From: Dyadobacter sp. CY343
Lineage (GTDB): Bacteria; Bacteroidota; Bacteroidia; Cytophagales; Spirosomataceae
DNA: 64,000 nucleotides
Reading direction: 5' to 3'
NCBI RefSeq assembly: GCF_021390335.1
Contig: NZ_JAJUXK010000002.1
Location: 62,001-126,000, forward strand
A model generated the notes under the pieces. The model was given only the letters and a program-made list of their open reading frames with translations. It had not been told where the DNA came from and made no database searches. How positions within the stretch are numbered: the first letter of the stretch is position 1; every line of letters starts with the position of its first letter. Made by a program: the position numbers and the translations under genes. This document shows, in pieces, positions 16,193-25,364 of the stretch.

Positions 16193-19024
16193 TTACTTGG
16201 TCATATCGAATTTCAAACCAAAATTAAACCTCGGTCTGTAATACTCCGCCTGGGTTGTGCGCGACGAAATGCTCTGGTAATAGCGAAGTGGCTGGTTAGT
16301 CAGGTTGTTCGCTTCTGCAAACAGCCTCAGGTTTTTAGTGATCTTGTAAGCCGCATTTGCATCGAGGAAAAACTGCTTATCATAGTAAATATCATCAAAA
16401 TCCTCTCCACCCAGCGCATCCAGGTAAGCGGCGGTATAGTTGGCAGAAAGCCTGGCTGAGAACTTTCTATTTTCCCAGGACAAAGAAGCATTGAACATGT
16501 GCGGCGCAGTTCCGGGTAGTGAAACGTCCGTTCTTGCGTCCCCGTCTTCATTATAAACACCGTTCGCGAAAGACTTCGTAAATGTGTAGTTGGTGTAAAT
16601 ACCGAAGTTTTTCAAAAAGCCCGGAAGGAAATCGAGCTGGCGCTGAAATGCGAGTTCAAATCCGAAAACATTTACATTATCCCCATTTCTCGACTGCAAA
16701 AAGTCCCACTGCTGACCGTCAGAAATCGGGTTGGTCACAGTTGGGAAATCGCTCGCAAAAGCTGCTTCCGAGTATTGCTGGTTACGATAAGTGTAAATGA
16801 AATTTTTGAGGTTTTTGTAAAAAACGCCACCTGAGATCAAGCCGACGGATTCAAAGTAATTCTCTGCCATCAGATCAAAATTCCAGGAATAAGTAGCCTT
16901 CAAATCGGGGTTACCAGCTGAAATTTGCTGATCGCCCGGAATAATGCTGATGTACGGAGCCAGCGCGTAATAGTTCGGGCGGGCCAATGCAGTAGTGGCA
17001 GCCGCGCGGAGGATAAAGTTGTCGGTTGCATTGTAGCGGAAGGAAACGCTCGGCATTACATTCAGATAGTTATTCTTTACAGAGCGCGCGCCGGCCAGTT
17101 CTTCTTCATCTTCAATGATATTTCCAGTATAATCAATGGAAGTATTTTCCAGTCTCACACCCAAGATCATAGACAGTTTCTCATTGAAATCCTGATCAAA
17201 ACGCACATAACCCGCCACGATGTTTTCCTTTGCATTGTAGTTCGCACCGAGGAATTCACCAGGAACCGGTTCCGCTTCAAACTCCGACGTATTGGTCAGG
17301 TTGAGGTTACCTAAAAACGTTTTGGAAGCAAATAGTCCCGGTACCAGGTGTGAGCCGGCCTGAAATTTGTCGCCCGGCCAGTTCACCGTCGCCGCATCGC
17401 CGAGCGTCGCGATCGCATCCTCATTCACAGGTGCATATTCATAAAATATGTTATCCCTGTCTTTTGTTTTAAGTCGCAGGCGGGCTCCTACGCGCATCCG
17501 GCCTTTCTGATCGGCAATGATCGACAGCGGAAAACGCAGGTTAACTTTTGCGCCCAATTCGGTTTCTTCTGTAAAATCGTGGTTTTCGGTAATTTCATGC
17601 AAGCCCAGCGAGCTGGCGTCCAGGCCAGCCGGCGATAGAAGCGGGGCGCGGGAATCTCCATTGTAAGTCAATGTGTTACCACCTTCGCGGAAGCTGATAT
17701 AACGCTCGTTCGGCCGGTCTTCACTCGCAGTAGAATAGCTTACGCTCCAATCCAGGTCCACTTTCGGGCTCAGCAAATGGTCGCCGCGCACAGAATAGTT
17801 CTGAACCGTCTGTCTTTCGAGCCGGCCGCCTTTGTTTTTATTATTGTCGATACCGCCTTTGGTTTGCCTTCCTACGCGACCTTCAAAACCTGTAATCTGG
17901 TCATTATCATCGTAAAGCGGCTCAATATCGTCGATCCGCATCCGGTAACGGTTTTCAATATCGTCGCGCCAGTTGTACATCGCATTCGCCGTGATCGTGT
18001 GATTTTGACCAAGTTTGAAATCAAATGCAGCGGAAAGACTTCTGCGGATACGCTGCACGTCGTACTTTCTGATGTCGGTTTCACTGATATATACATTGCC
18101 GAAATCGTCTTTTGACCAAACAGCCTCTACATCGTCCGAACCATAATTATTGTTGTTATAAGATCCGCTCAGCACCATACCTATTGCGCTTTTAGCAAAA
18201 CGGTTGGCGTAAACAAAGCCGCCCGTGTACAATGCTTTGCCGCGGATCGGGTTAAAACCCGAAGATAGTGTCGCCGAGATACGCTGACTGTTTGGTGCCG
18301 CCCGGGTTACCAGGTTCACCGAGCCGCCAATCGCATCCGCGTCCATGTCGGGCGTCAGCGTTTTGTTCACTTCGATCGTCGAGATCATATCCGACGGGAT
18401 CAAATCCATTTGTACCCGGCGGTTGTCGCCTTCCGCGGAAGGGATTCTGTCTCCATTTAATGTAACCGAATTGAGCTCCGGTGCCAATCCGCGTACGATA
18501 ATATTTCTTGCCTCACCCTGATCATTTTGCATTGTAATACCTGGTACGCGTTTCAATGCATCCCCGATATTGGAGTCGGGAAAGCGGCCTACCTGGTCGG
18601 AGGAAATGATATTGGTGATATTGTCATTGTTTCTTTGTTGGTTAAGCGCCTTGGCCTGACCTTTCAGCCTGTCTCCCAAAACAACTACCTCGTTCATATC
18701 CAGTCCGCCTTCTTGCAGGACCATCTCGAAAGATTTTTTTCCGCCCGCCTCTACCACAATGCTTTCGGCGTAGTTCCGGTAGCCCATATATGTTGCTTCC
18801 AGCTGGTAGGTTCCCGGATTTACATTCAGGAATTCAAACTTCCCGTACACATCCGAAATCGTATACTGGTTACCGGGCGTGATCTTTACAGTCGCGCCGG
18901 GCAGCGATAATCTTTGCGCATCCATGATCTTTCCCGAGATCACGGCCTTTTGCCCAAAAGATAGTGAAGAGATAAACAGTAGGATTAAAAATGAGATCGA
19001 GTAGCGTAGTACAATTCTTTTCAT
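16193..19024 (-). CDS. TonB-dependent receptor with carboxypeptidase-D-like N-terminal domain
   Basis: A 943-residue outer-membrane transporter beginning at MKRIVLRYS (an upstream ATG at 19048 would add eight residues ahead of the signal peptide). After a signal ending LSFGQ comes a carboxypeptidase-regulatory-like module (ISGKIMDAQRLSLPGATVKI), then the plug (QVGRFPDSNIGDALKRVPGI, NIIVRGLAPELNSVTLNG) and a 22-strand barrel ending RPRFNFGLKFDMTK. The plug resembles the TIGR01782-type receptors of Caulobacter and Xanthomonas. It lacks the STN domain, so it is not a sigma-signalling receptor. The phytase downstream suggests phytate, inositol phosphates or metal-phytate as substrate. Confidence 0.92.
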   Translation of the reverse strand: MKRIVLRYSISFLILLFISSLSFGQKAVISGKIMDAQRLSLPGATVKITPGNQYTISDVYGKFEFLNVNPGTYQLEATYMGYRNYAESIVVEAGGKKSFEMVLQEGGLDMNEVVVLGDRLKGQAKALNQQRNNDNITNIISSDQVGRFPDSNIGDALKRVPGITMQNDQGEARNIIVRGLAPELNSVTLNGDRIPSAEGDNRRVQMDLIPSDMISTIEVNKTLTPDMDADAIGGSVNLVTRAAPNSQRISATLSSGFNPIRGKALYTGGFVYANRFAKSAIGMVLSGSYNNNNYGSDDVEAVWSKDDFGNVYISETDIRKYDVQRIRRSLSAAFDFKLGQNHTITANAMYNWRDDIENRYRMRIDDIEPLYDDNDQITGFEGRVGRQTKGGIDNNKNKGGRLERQTVQNYSVRGDHLLSPKVDLDWSVSYSTASEDRPNERYISFREGGNTLTYNGDSRAPLLSPAGLDASSLGLHEITENHDFTEETELGAKVNLRFPLSIIADQKGRMRVGARLRLKTKDRDNIFYEYAPVNEDAIATLGDAATVNWPGDKFQAGSHLVPGLFASKTFLGNLNLTNTSEFEAEPVPGEFLGANYNAKENIVAGYVRFDQDFNEKLSMILGVRLENTSIDYTGNIIEDEEELAGARSVKNNYLNVMPSVSFRYNATDNFILRAAATTALARPNYYALAPYISIIPGDQQISAGNPDLKATYSWNFDLMAENYFESVGLISGGVFYKNLKNFIYTYRNQQYSEAAFASDFPTVTNPISDGQQWDFLQSRNGDNVNVFGFELAFQRQLDFLPGFLKNFGIYTNYTFTKSFANGVYNEDGDARTDVSLPGTAPHMFNASLSWENRKFSARLSANYTAAYLDALGGEDFDDIYYDKQFFLDANAAYKITKNLRLFAEANNLTNQPLRYYQSISSRTTQAEYYRPRFNFGLKFDMTK

Positions 19025-19211
19025 CAGCCTGATTTTAGTAATCTGCAAAAGTCACAGACTAATGTTACCAAGATGTCAGGTGAGTGTTATCAAATTATTA
19101 TCAGAATAGCCTCTCTGTATTTTGTCCCCGAAAATCCCGTTTTCTTTTTACTTCTATGTGGTTATGGTTCGAATCCGGGATTAATAGTTGATCTTGTCTT
19201 AAAATGCGAAA

Positions 19212-20693
19212 ATGTCAATACATATTATAAGAAAAGATACTGTTTTTCAGCCCGATTCAAGCCGGGTTATTGCCCGTTTTTTGTTTAGTAGTGAAGAGCG
19301 CAGCACCCTTTTAATTGAACGGATTCTGGGACTTTCCGAGCAGGAGCAGAACCAGGAGCTCAGTAATGTGTTTCGAAAATATGCCAAGCGCCACCGGAAT
19401 ATCCTGCGCATTTTTGAAAGGCATTTTAACAAACTGGCCCATATACTTGATAAGATGAATATTACGGCGCATTCGCTGAGCACTACCCAGAAAATGCTGA
19501 TCGGTTCCTATTTTACGATGGAATATTCGATCGAAGCCGCAGCGTTCTTTAATCCTTCCATTGTAGAAGATCCCGATCAGTCGCGTATTGGTTTTGGTGA
19601 GAAAAGGGTAATACTTAGCTTCCGCGCTACCGGCGAGGGGCATATTTCGTCCATCGTTTTCAGGTCGGCGATCATTGATCAGAACAATACGATCAATGTA
19701 GAACCGCCGGGGCGAATGCTGGATGCACCCGAGCACGTGAGAAACCACGTTTACAAAAAAGATACTTTTTTGGCCAAGCTGGGTGAAATGCAGAATATGG
19801 AAACTGCCGCCTACGCCGTAATTGAGGGCAAACTGACGAAGACTTTCACCTACGAAGAGCTGAAACGCTACGTCGACGAAACCAGGAAGGAAGTTCCAAC
19901 GACCCAGTCAAGCCAGGTTTTGCTGCGCGAAGTCATGTGGCTGGCTTCATCCCATTATGAAATGGATTTTTCCCTCGATACCGATATTTCCGAGCGTGTA
20001 ATTTTCCCGATCGCGGACACAGAAAAGCGGGGGATCGAAGATGCCAGGTTTGTCAAATTCACAAGCGAAAGCAATGAGACGATCTACTATGCCACTTACA
20101 CGGCGTACGACGGGATGTCGATCTTGCCCAAACTGTTGATGACCCGGGATTTTTACCATTTCAAAGTACTGCCAATTCACGGGGAAATCGCGCAGAACAA
20201 AGGAATGGCGCTGTTTCCAAGAAAGATCAACGGCAAATATGCCATGCTTTGCAGGATCGACGGGGTCAATAATTACATCGCTTTTTCGGATAATATCAGC
20301 ATCTGGCGGGACGCGGTGATGATCCAGTCGCCGAAGTATCCCTGGGAATTTGTGCAGATCGGCAATTGCGGTTCGCCGCTGGAAACGGAAGCCGGCTGGT
20401 TGGTACTGACGCACGGCGTTGGACCTATGCGCGAATATGTGCTGGGAGCCTCGCTTTTTGCGATCGATAATCCTGAAATGGAGATCGGCCGGCTCTCACA
20501 GCCGCTGTTACTGCCCAATCGCAAGGAGCGGGAAGGTTATGTGCCCAATGTGGTCTATTCCTGCGGGGCGCTGATCCACAACGGAAACCTGATCATTCCC
20601 TACGCGATGTCCGATTATGCTTCTACTTATGCCGCGGTCGACCTGGCTGAGTTGCTGGCAGAATTGACCAGCAGCGCCATTTCAGCGGTTTAG
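19212..20693 (+). CDS. GH130 family glycoside phosphorylase (beta-mannoside phosphorylase-like)
   Basis: A 493-residue protein. An all-alpha N-terminal extension (about residues 30-200) precedes a five-bladed propeller with the GH130 hallmarks: GIEDARF around residue 274-280 with the catalytic Asp277, then IGNCGSPLETEAGWLVLTHG and GYVPNVVYSCG. GH130 enzymes reversibly phosphorolyse beta-1,4- or beta-1,2-mannosides to mannose-1-phosphate. No signal peptide is present, so it acts in the cytoplasm. Its 3' end overlaps the convergent GT4 gene by 12 bp. Linkage specificity is not readable from sequence. The context of two GT4 genes points to turnover or synthesis of a mannose-containing glycan. 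Confidence 0.9.
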   Translation: MSIHIIRKDTVFQPDSSRVIARFLFSSEERSTLLIERILGLSEQEQNQELSNVFRKYAKRHRNILRIFERHFNKLAHILDKMNITAHSLSTTQKMLIGSYFTMEYSIEAAAFFNPSIVEDPDQSRIGFGEKRVILSFRATGEGHISSIVFRSAIIDQNNTINVEPPGRMLDAPEHVRNHVYKKDTFLAKLGEMQNMETAAYAVIEGKLTKTFTYEELKRYVDETRKEVPTTQSSQVLLREVMWLASSHYEMDFSLDTDISERVIFPIADTEKRGIEDARFVKFTSESNETIYYATYTAYDGMSILPKLLMTRDFYHFKVLPIHGEIAQNKGMALFPRKINGKYAMLCRIDGVNNYIAFSDNISIWRDAVMIQSPKYPWEFVQIGNCGSPLETEAGWLVLTHGVGPMREYVLGASLFAIDNPEMEIGRLSQPLLLPNRKEREGYVPNVVYSCGALIHNGNLIIPYAMSDYASTYAAVDLAELLAELTSSAISAV

Positions 20694-21692
20694 CAGCTTT
20701 TCATACACAGCAATATATTCATCCACCATATTCTCTTTCGAAAATTTAGACGCGGCCCATTGCCGGCAATAGGCTCTGCTGATCCGGTCAATTTGCGAGA
20801 CGGATTCAACCGCCCCAGCGACATTGCTGACCAGAAAACCAGTCTCTCCGTCGCGCAGCAATTCGGGCATGGAGCCGCGTTTAAATGCGATCACGGGCGT
20901 GCCGCAGAACATCGATTCTGCCACGCTCAGGCCGAAAGGCTCCTCGAATTTGACCGGGTGCAGCAATGCAAAAGCTTTTCCTAACAATACCTCCTTTTCA
21001 CCGGGGCCCACATTGCCGCAGTAGAAGATCTGTTTGTTGTCAATAAAAGGTTTTACTTCATTTTCAAAATAGGTATTATCCTGTATCAGCCCGGCGATCA
21101 TCAGTTTCCTGCCGCTGGCTAACGCGATCTGAATCGCCTCGCTGGTTCCCTTATCGGGATGAATCCTGCCAAAAAACAGCAGGTAATCTTCGGGTTCGGC
21201 TACAAAGGGAAATGCCTGATCGTCAATACCATTGTAAACGGTAGCCACATAATCCAGCTCGGCGTCGCGGTCCGAATCGCTGATGGAGACATAGCTGGTG
21301 TGCCCATTGTATTTACGGTACACTTCCTTGATTTTCTCAGACGAAAAACCGTGAATAGTGGTCAGTACCGGCGTTTTTACAAGTTTAGAATAGGTGAGGG
21401 GCAAAAAGTCAAAATGGTTGTGTATCAGATCAAACTGTTCCGCTTTCTCCATTAAGTTACTGATATGCAGGCACTCCGCCACTTTCGCGTCGACCTGCCC
21501 GTCCTCGGCGTAGCCGGTCGCACAGGCCGCGTCGAGCGCAGCACTGGTAAGCGAGTCGGAAGTGGCAAAAAGGGTTACTTCAATACCCCGCGCGTGCAGG
21601 CCTTCGGTCAGGTCGGAGGCTACCTGCTCCCACGGCCCATATTTACGGGGCGGCGTGCGCCAGGCAACCGACGATAGGATCGCTACTTTCAT
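20682..21692 (-). CDS. Family 4 glycosyltransferase
   Basis: A 336-residue GT-B transferase. The N-terminus MKVAILSSVAWRTPPRKYGPWE contains the GPWE-type glycine loop seen in bacterial mannosyl/glucosyl GT4 enzymes, and the C-terminal half has LLFFGRIHPDKGTSEAI and EEPFGLSVAESMFCGTPVIAF with the EX7E pair. It overlaps the upstream GT4-fusion gene by 4 bp (ATGA), so the two are translationally coupled. Together with the convergent GH130 gene it suggests assembly of a cytoplasmic or cell-wall mannan-like glycan. Confidence 0.9.
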   Translation of the reverse strand: MKVAILSSVAWRTPPRKYGPWEQVASDLTEGLHARGIEVTLFATSDSLTSAALDAACATGYAEDGQVDAKVAECLHISNLMEKAEQFDLIHNHFDFLPLTYSKLVKTPVLTTIHGFSSEKIKEVYRKYNGHTSYVSISDSDRDAELDYVATVYNGIDDQAFPFVAEPEDYLLFFGRIHPDKGTSEAIQIALASGRKLMIAGLIQDNTYFENEVKPFIDNKQIFYCGNVGPGEKEVLLGKAFALLHPVKFEEPFGLSVAESMFCGTPVIAFKRGSMPELLRDGETGFLVSNVAGAVESVSQIDRISRAYCRQWAASKFSKENMVDEYIAVYEKLLNR

Positions 21693-23932
21693 ACTACGCT
21701 GGCTTCCAGATTGGAAACCTCTTCAAATGCTTCCAGCACGCTCAGGTGGGAGATCAGATAGGCCAGGGTACTTTCTGCGCCCTGGTTGCGGTTGACGCCG
21801 TAGCTTTCGAGCCCATCGCAGCAGCCTTTGGTTTCAAAATCATACAAACTGATACGCAGATCATTTTCACCTAAAAACCACATGAAACAAGTATAAAGCT
21901 GCCGGATATAAGCCTGGTCCTTGGTGAGCTGAAATGCCTGGTGGAACATCAGGACCATGGCCAGTGCATCCAGCGGCTGCTGGGCGAACATTGAATTTTC
22001 ACCGTCCTTATTATACCATTTTTCATTCCCTACAACGGAAAGGTAACCATTGCGGAGCGTGATCCCGGAAAGGAAATCCATACTTTCGAACGCAATCTTT
22101 TCGACTTTCTCATCATTCAAAAACTCGGCTGCATGTAGTAGCGCAAGCGGCAGGAATGCATTGTCGTAAGCCAGAAGCGATTCAAACCAGTGCCAGTCGG
22201 CGGTGCTGTTTATCTCATAATCCGCCACCAGCCGGTTGGCCAGCTGCCTTAATATCTCTTTCATCCCCTCATCGGAAGGATTGCTTTTCATATAGTGACA
22301 TATCCCCACGATGGTATTGGCAATACTCCTGATCGATTGGAGCTTGACGAAATTAGGAGCCGCATCGAAGAATATCTCCCGTCCGGTTTGATAATATGCA
22401 TCATTAGGCGCATTACCCAGCAAATAGCCCAGCGACCATATTGCCCTGCCGAAAGAGTCTTCCGATCCTACCTCATCCAGAAAATTCCGGTTAAAGCTGA
22501 GGAAGTTCCTGAAAGCCCCGTCGGGGTTTTGCATATAATTGATATAGCTCAGGTAAGTCGGCGAAAGTTTGAGGGCGAGCGGATGTTTGTTCCTTTTGTA
22601 GGTCATCAACACCATTAACAAGGCTCGCGCATTATCGTCCAGGCAGTAACCTTCCTTCAAATTGGGAATACCATATTTGGCGTGCTGGATAATGCCTGTG
22701 TCGTCGGTGAGGCGCTGCACGTGGTCGAGCAGAAATGGCGGCAATGCAAGCAGGTCCAGGATCATTTCTTTTTCAACCCACTCGTCGGGCTGCTCGGCGA
22801 CGATCTTGCTGGCAAGCTGCGCATATTTTTCACCTATTTTGGGCCAGGTGATCTCTCTGCCGTAATCGTAGGCATTTTTTCGCAAATCCCGCATAACCTG
22901 CGGATTGTCCAGTAAATCCAGGAACACTTCACTCAATGCCTGCTCGTCGTTGAAGGGGAATAACCTGCCTCTTCCTTCTGAAAGCAGCTCGGCGGCGTGC
23001 CAATAGGGGGTGGAAATGACTGCCGAACCTGCGCCAATCGCATAAGACAATGTGCCGCTGGTGATTTGCGCTTCGTTGGTGTAGGGAGTAATGTAAATAT
23101 CTGAGGCCGAGAGATATTTAAACAGCTCGGACTGATCTATGAATTCATTCAGGAAAATGACGTGCTTTTCAATGCCCAGTTTTTTAACAAGGCCCATCAG
23201 ATAGATACGGTATTCCTCGCCCGAATGCCGGATCACGTTCGGGTGCGTTTTGCCCAGTACAATATATACCAGGTTCGGGTATTTTGAAACCACAGCTGGC
23301 AGTGCTTTCAGAACGGTTTCAATGCCTTTATTCCTGCCGATAAAGCCGAATGTGAGCAGTACGTGTTTGGAAGAAAGCTTGAATTCCTTCTTTGCCAGCA
23401 GCTGATCAAACTGAATATCCGGAACACCGTGCGCAATCTGTGCGATCTTGTGTTCAGGCACACTGTATTCGGCTACCAGCATATCCACAGCCGTTTGGCT
23501 CATCACCACCACCGACTGCGCGATCTTGCAAATCTCGGTGAGTACCGCGCGTTCATTATAGGAAGGATTTTTAAGGACGGTATGCAGCGTGACGATCAGC
23601 GGAATTTTAAGCCTGTATAGCAAAGGGAGAATGTAAATGCCGTTTTGCCCGCCGAAAATACCGAATTCATGTTCCAGTATACACACGTCGGCGCCGCTGA
23701 TATTGATGAAGTTGGCCGCTTCCAGGTAGTCCGCCTGCTCTTCCTGACGGATCGTCAGTTTCACTTCTTTTGGATAATCGTAACGCTGCTCATGGTCATT
23801 GATCGCCACCACAATACCCTGGTTCGGACCATCGGAGCCCGGTGCAGCGAGCATCGCATCAAACAGATTTTTTGTAAAAGTCCCAATTCCGCATTCCCTT
23901 GGAGGGAATGTACCTATAAACGAAATCTTCAT
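21689..23932 (-). CDS. GT4 glycosyltransferase fused to an all-alpha (six-hairpin-like) domain
   Basis: A 747-residue protein from MKISFIGTFPP (ATG at 23932; MRYM three residues upstream is possible). Residues 1-380 are a GT-B GT4 domain with FPPRECGIGTFTKN, FGFIGRNKGIETVLKALP and ASDIYITPYTNEAQ. From about residue 390 a roughly 350-residue alpha-helical region follows (DDNARALLMVLMTYKR, WHWFESLLAYDNAFLPLALL, YGVNRNQGAESTLAYL) that looks like an (alpha/alpha)6 barrel of glycosidase or epimerase type. The combination suggests a bifunctional synthesis/trimming enzyme, or a glycan-binding barrel. Overlaps the downstream GT4 by 4 bp. Confidence 0.85.
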   Translation of the reverse strand: MKISFIGTFPPRECGIGTFTKNLFDAMLAAPGSDGPNQGIVVAINDHEQRYDYPKEVKLTIRQEEQADYLEAANFINISGADVCILEHEFGIFGGQNGIYILPLLYRLKIPLIVTLHTVLKNPSYNERAVLTEICKIAQSVVVMSQTAVDMLVAEYSVPEHKIAQIAHGVPDIQFDQLLAKKEFKLSSKHVLLTFGFIGRNKGIETVLKALPAVVSKYPNLVYIVLGKTHPNVIRHSGEEYRIYLMGLVKKLGIEKHVIFLNEFIDQSELFKYLSASDIYITPYTNEAQITSGTLSYAIGAGSAVISTPYWHAAELLSEGRGRLFPFNDEQALSEVFLDLLDNPQVMRDLRKNAYDYGREITWPKIGEKYAQLASKIVAEQPDEWVEKEMILDLLALPPFLLDHVQRLTDDTGIIQHAKYGIPNLKEGYCLDDNARALLMVLMTYKRNKHPLALKLSPTYLSYINYMQNPDGAFRNFLSFNRNFLDEVGSEDSFGRAIWSLGYLLGNAPNDAYYQTGREIFFDAAPNFVKLQSIRSIANTIVGICHYMKSNPSDEGMKEILRQLANRLVADYEINSTADWHWFESLLAYDNAFLPLALLHAAEFLNDEKVEKIAFESMDFLSGITLRNGYLSVVGNEKWYNKDGENSMFAQQPLDALAMVLMFHQAFQLTKDQAYIRQLYTCFMWFLGENDLRISLYDFETKGCCDGLESYGVNRNQGAESTLAYLISHLSVLEAFEEVSNLEASVV

Positions 23933-23959
23933 ATACCTCACGGAGTTGATTTCTTACAA

Positions 23960-23992
23960 GTTAACCCTATTATCTGACACTTGGGGGTTAAC
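23960..23992. promoter_or_regulatory. 8-bp perfect dyad between divergent GT4-fusion and transglutaminase genes
   Basis: GTTAACCC at 23960-23967 and GGGTTAAC at 23985-23992, spaced by 17 bp, 28 bp upstream of the GT4-fusion start. No U-tract follows, so an operator is more likely than a terminator. No regulator is assigned. Confidence 0.4.
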
Positions 23993-24126
23993 AGGTCCGG
24001 CGCGGCGGCGGAAACATTTTATCGCCGGGAATTACGCTTCCAAGCCAGCTTATCGACCAAAAATCCATATTTAAGCCCTATCTTACATTAAACCGAATTT
24101 GTAAATCAAAGGAAAAAAGTACCCGG

Positions 24127-24975
24127 ATGCCCTCATTGATCTCACTTCATCACAAAACCGTTTACCGCTACGACCGGCCGGTATTTCTTTCGCCGCACTT
24201 TTTCCGGCTCCGGCCCGCCGCGCATGCGCCCGCTGCGATCGAAGACTATTCGCTCCGCATTGAACCTGCAACGCATATACTGCACTGGCAGCAGGATATA
24301 TTCGGCAATTTCGTTGCCCGCGCCGATTTCAGTGGGTCCGTAGTAGGAATGAGCGTAGCGGTTGACCTGAAAGCTACCCTGGCTTCCTATGATCCGTTCA
24401 ATGTACTTATTGACGATTACGCGCAAAAGTTTCCATTCAACTATTCGGCCGACAATGCAAAAGATCTATCGCCTTATCTTGAAATTGTGGATCACGGGCT
24501 GAGATTATCCGAATTCGTTGAAGCAGCAGCGAGTCACGGACAGGATACACTAAGTTTCATTGTGGATCTCAACAATAAGATTTACAGCAAGATAGGGTAT
24601 CTGTCAAGGATCGAAGAGGGTACACGCACTTCGGAGCAAACGCTTGAATATAAAACCGGCTCTTGCAGGGACTCGGCCTGGCTGCTGGTGCAGGTACTGC
24701 GTCACCTTGGACTCGCCAGCCGGTTTGTTTCGGGATATCTGGTGCAATTTTCAGACGGAGCCACGGAAGGTTCCGCCGATCTGCATGCGTGGGCGGAAGT
24801 CTATATTCCGGGAGCGGGCTGGGTTGGACTCGATACCACCTCGGGCTTGCTGACCACCGAGGGGCATATTCCGCTCGCGTGTACGTCACGACCCGCCGAC
24901 GCGGCCCCGGTAACAGGAATGGTAGGAGCAAATTTCGCTACGATCGAATATGAAAGTCGCGTTTTCCGGCTGTGA
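24127..24975 (+). CDS. Transglutaminase-like cysteine peptidase-fold protein
   Basis: A 282-residue protein with a bacterial transglutaminase N-terminal beta domain (HHKTVYRYDRPVFLSPHFFRLRPA) and a transglutaminase core. The catalytic Cys is in TGSCRDSAWLLVQ (about residue 180), His in DLHAWAEVYIPGAGW (about 220) and Asp in GLDTTSG (about 236). There is no signal peptide. Bacterial relatives are probably amide hydrolases or ligases acting on unknown peptides, often near ATP-grasp and alpha-E genes, which are absent here. It is divergent from the GT4 pair. Confidence 0.9.
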   Translation: MPSLISLHHKTVYRYDRPVFLSPHFFRLRPAAHAPAAIEDYSLRIEPATHILHWQQDIFGNFVARADFSGSVVGMSVAVDLKATLASYDPFNVLIDDYAQKFPFNYSADNAKDLSPYLEIVDHGLRLSEFVEAAASHGQDTLSFIVDLNNKIYSKIGYLSRIEEGTRTSEQTLEYKTGSCRDSAWLLVQVLRHLGLASRFVSGYLVQFSDGATEGSADLHAWAEVYIPGAGWVGLDTTSGLLTTEGHIPLACTSRPADAAPVTGMVGANFATIEYESRVFRL

Positions 24976-24983
24976 TATTTCTT

Positions 24984-25163
24984 TTAAATGGCGGCTACGA
25001 TCTCACTTTCGAAAAGTGGATATTCCTTCTCACCGCCGTAAGCAGCCCGACAGTAGTAAATTCTCTTATAATAACGGCGAATTACTAATTTCTGATCCGG
25101 ATTCGATTTGGCGAATATAAACTGGCCTTCTGTGAACCTTTGGTCTGAGATTGTTTGCTGCAT
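24984..25163 (-). CDS. Small conserved-looking protein (59 aa)
   Basis: An ORF of 59 codons on the minus strand, converging with the transglutaminase gene and ending 9 bp after its stop. It starts MQQTISDQRFTEGQFIFAKS, has a basic/aromatic core (LVIRRYYKRIYYCRAAYGG) and an acidic end (LFESEIVAAI). The aromatic-rich, balanced composition looks like a real small protein and not a shadow of another gene, as no other frame is used here. It resembles, from memory, short Bacteroidota hypothetical proteins with an RRY..RIYYC motif; no function is known to me. Confidence 0.65.
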   Translation of the reverse strand: MQQTISDQRFTEGQFIFAKSNPDQKLVIRRYYKRIYYCRAAYGGEKEYPLFESEIVAAI

Positions 25164-25364
25164 GTTGTCTTTGTGAAAAGGTTAAATTGAATACAGATTC
25201 TCATTAATCTTTCGGATTGACAAGGGTACCTGCTGTAAAGGTGCGGATTGTAGCCGGACATACTGTTGCTCAGTTAAGCTTATTTGTTGCAAATTTCACA
25301 TTTGTACCTGCACCGGCACGTAAATTTAGCGGGAGCAATCGCCATTAATTTCAGCATATTCAAA

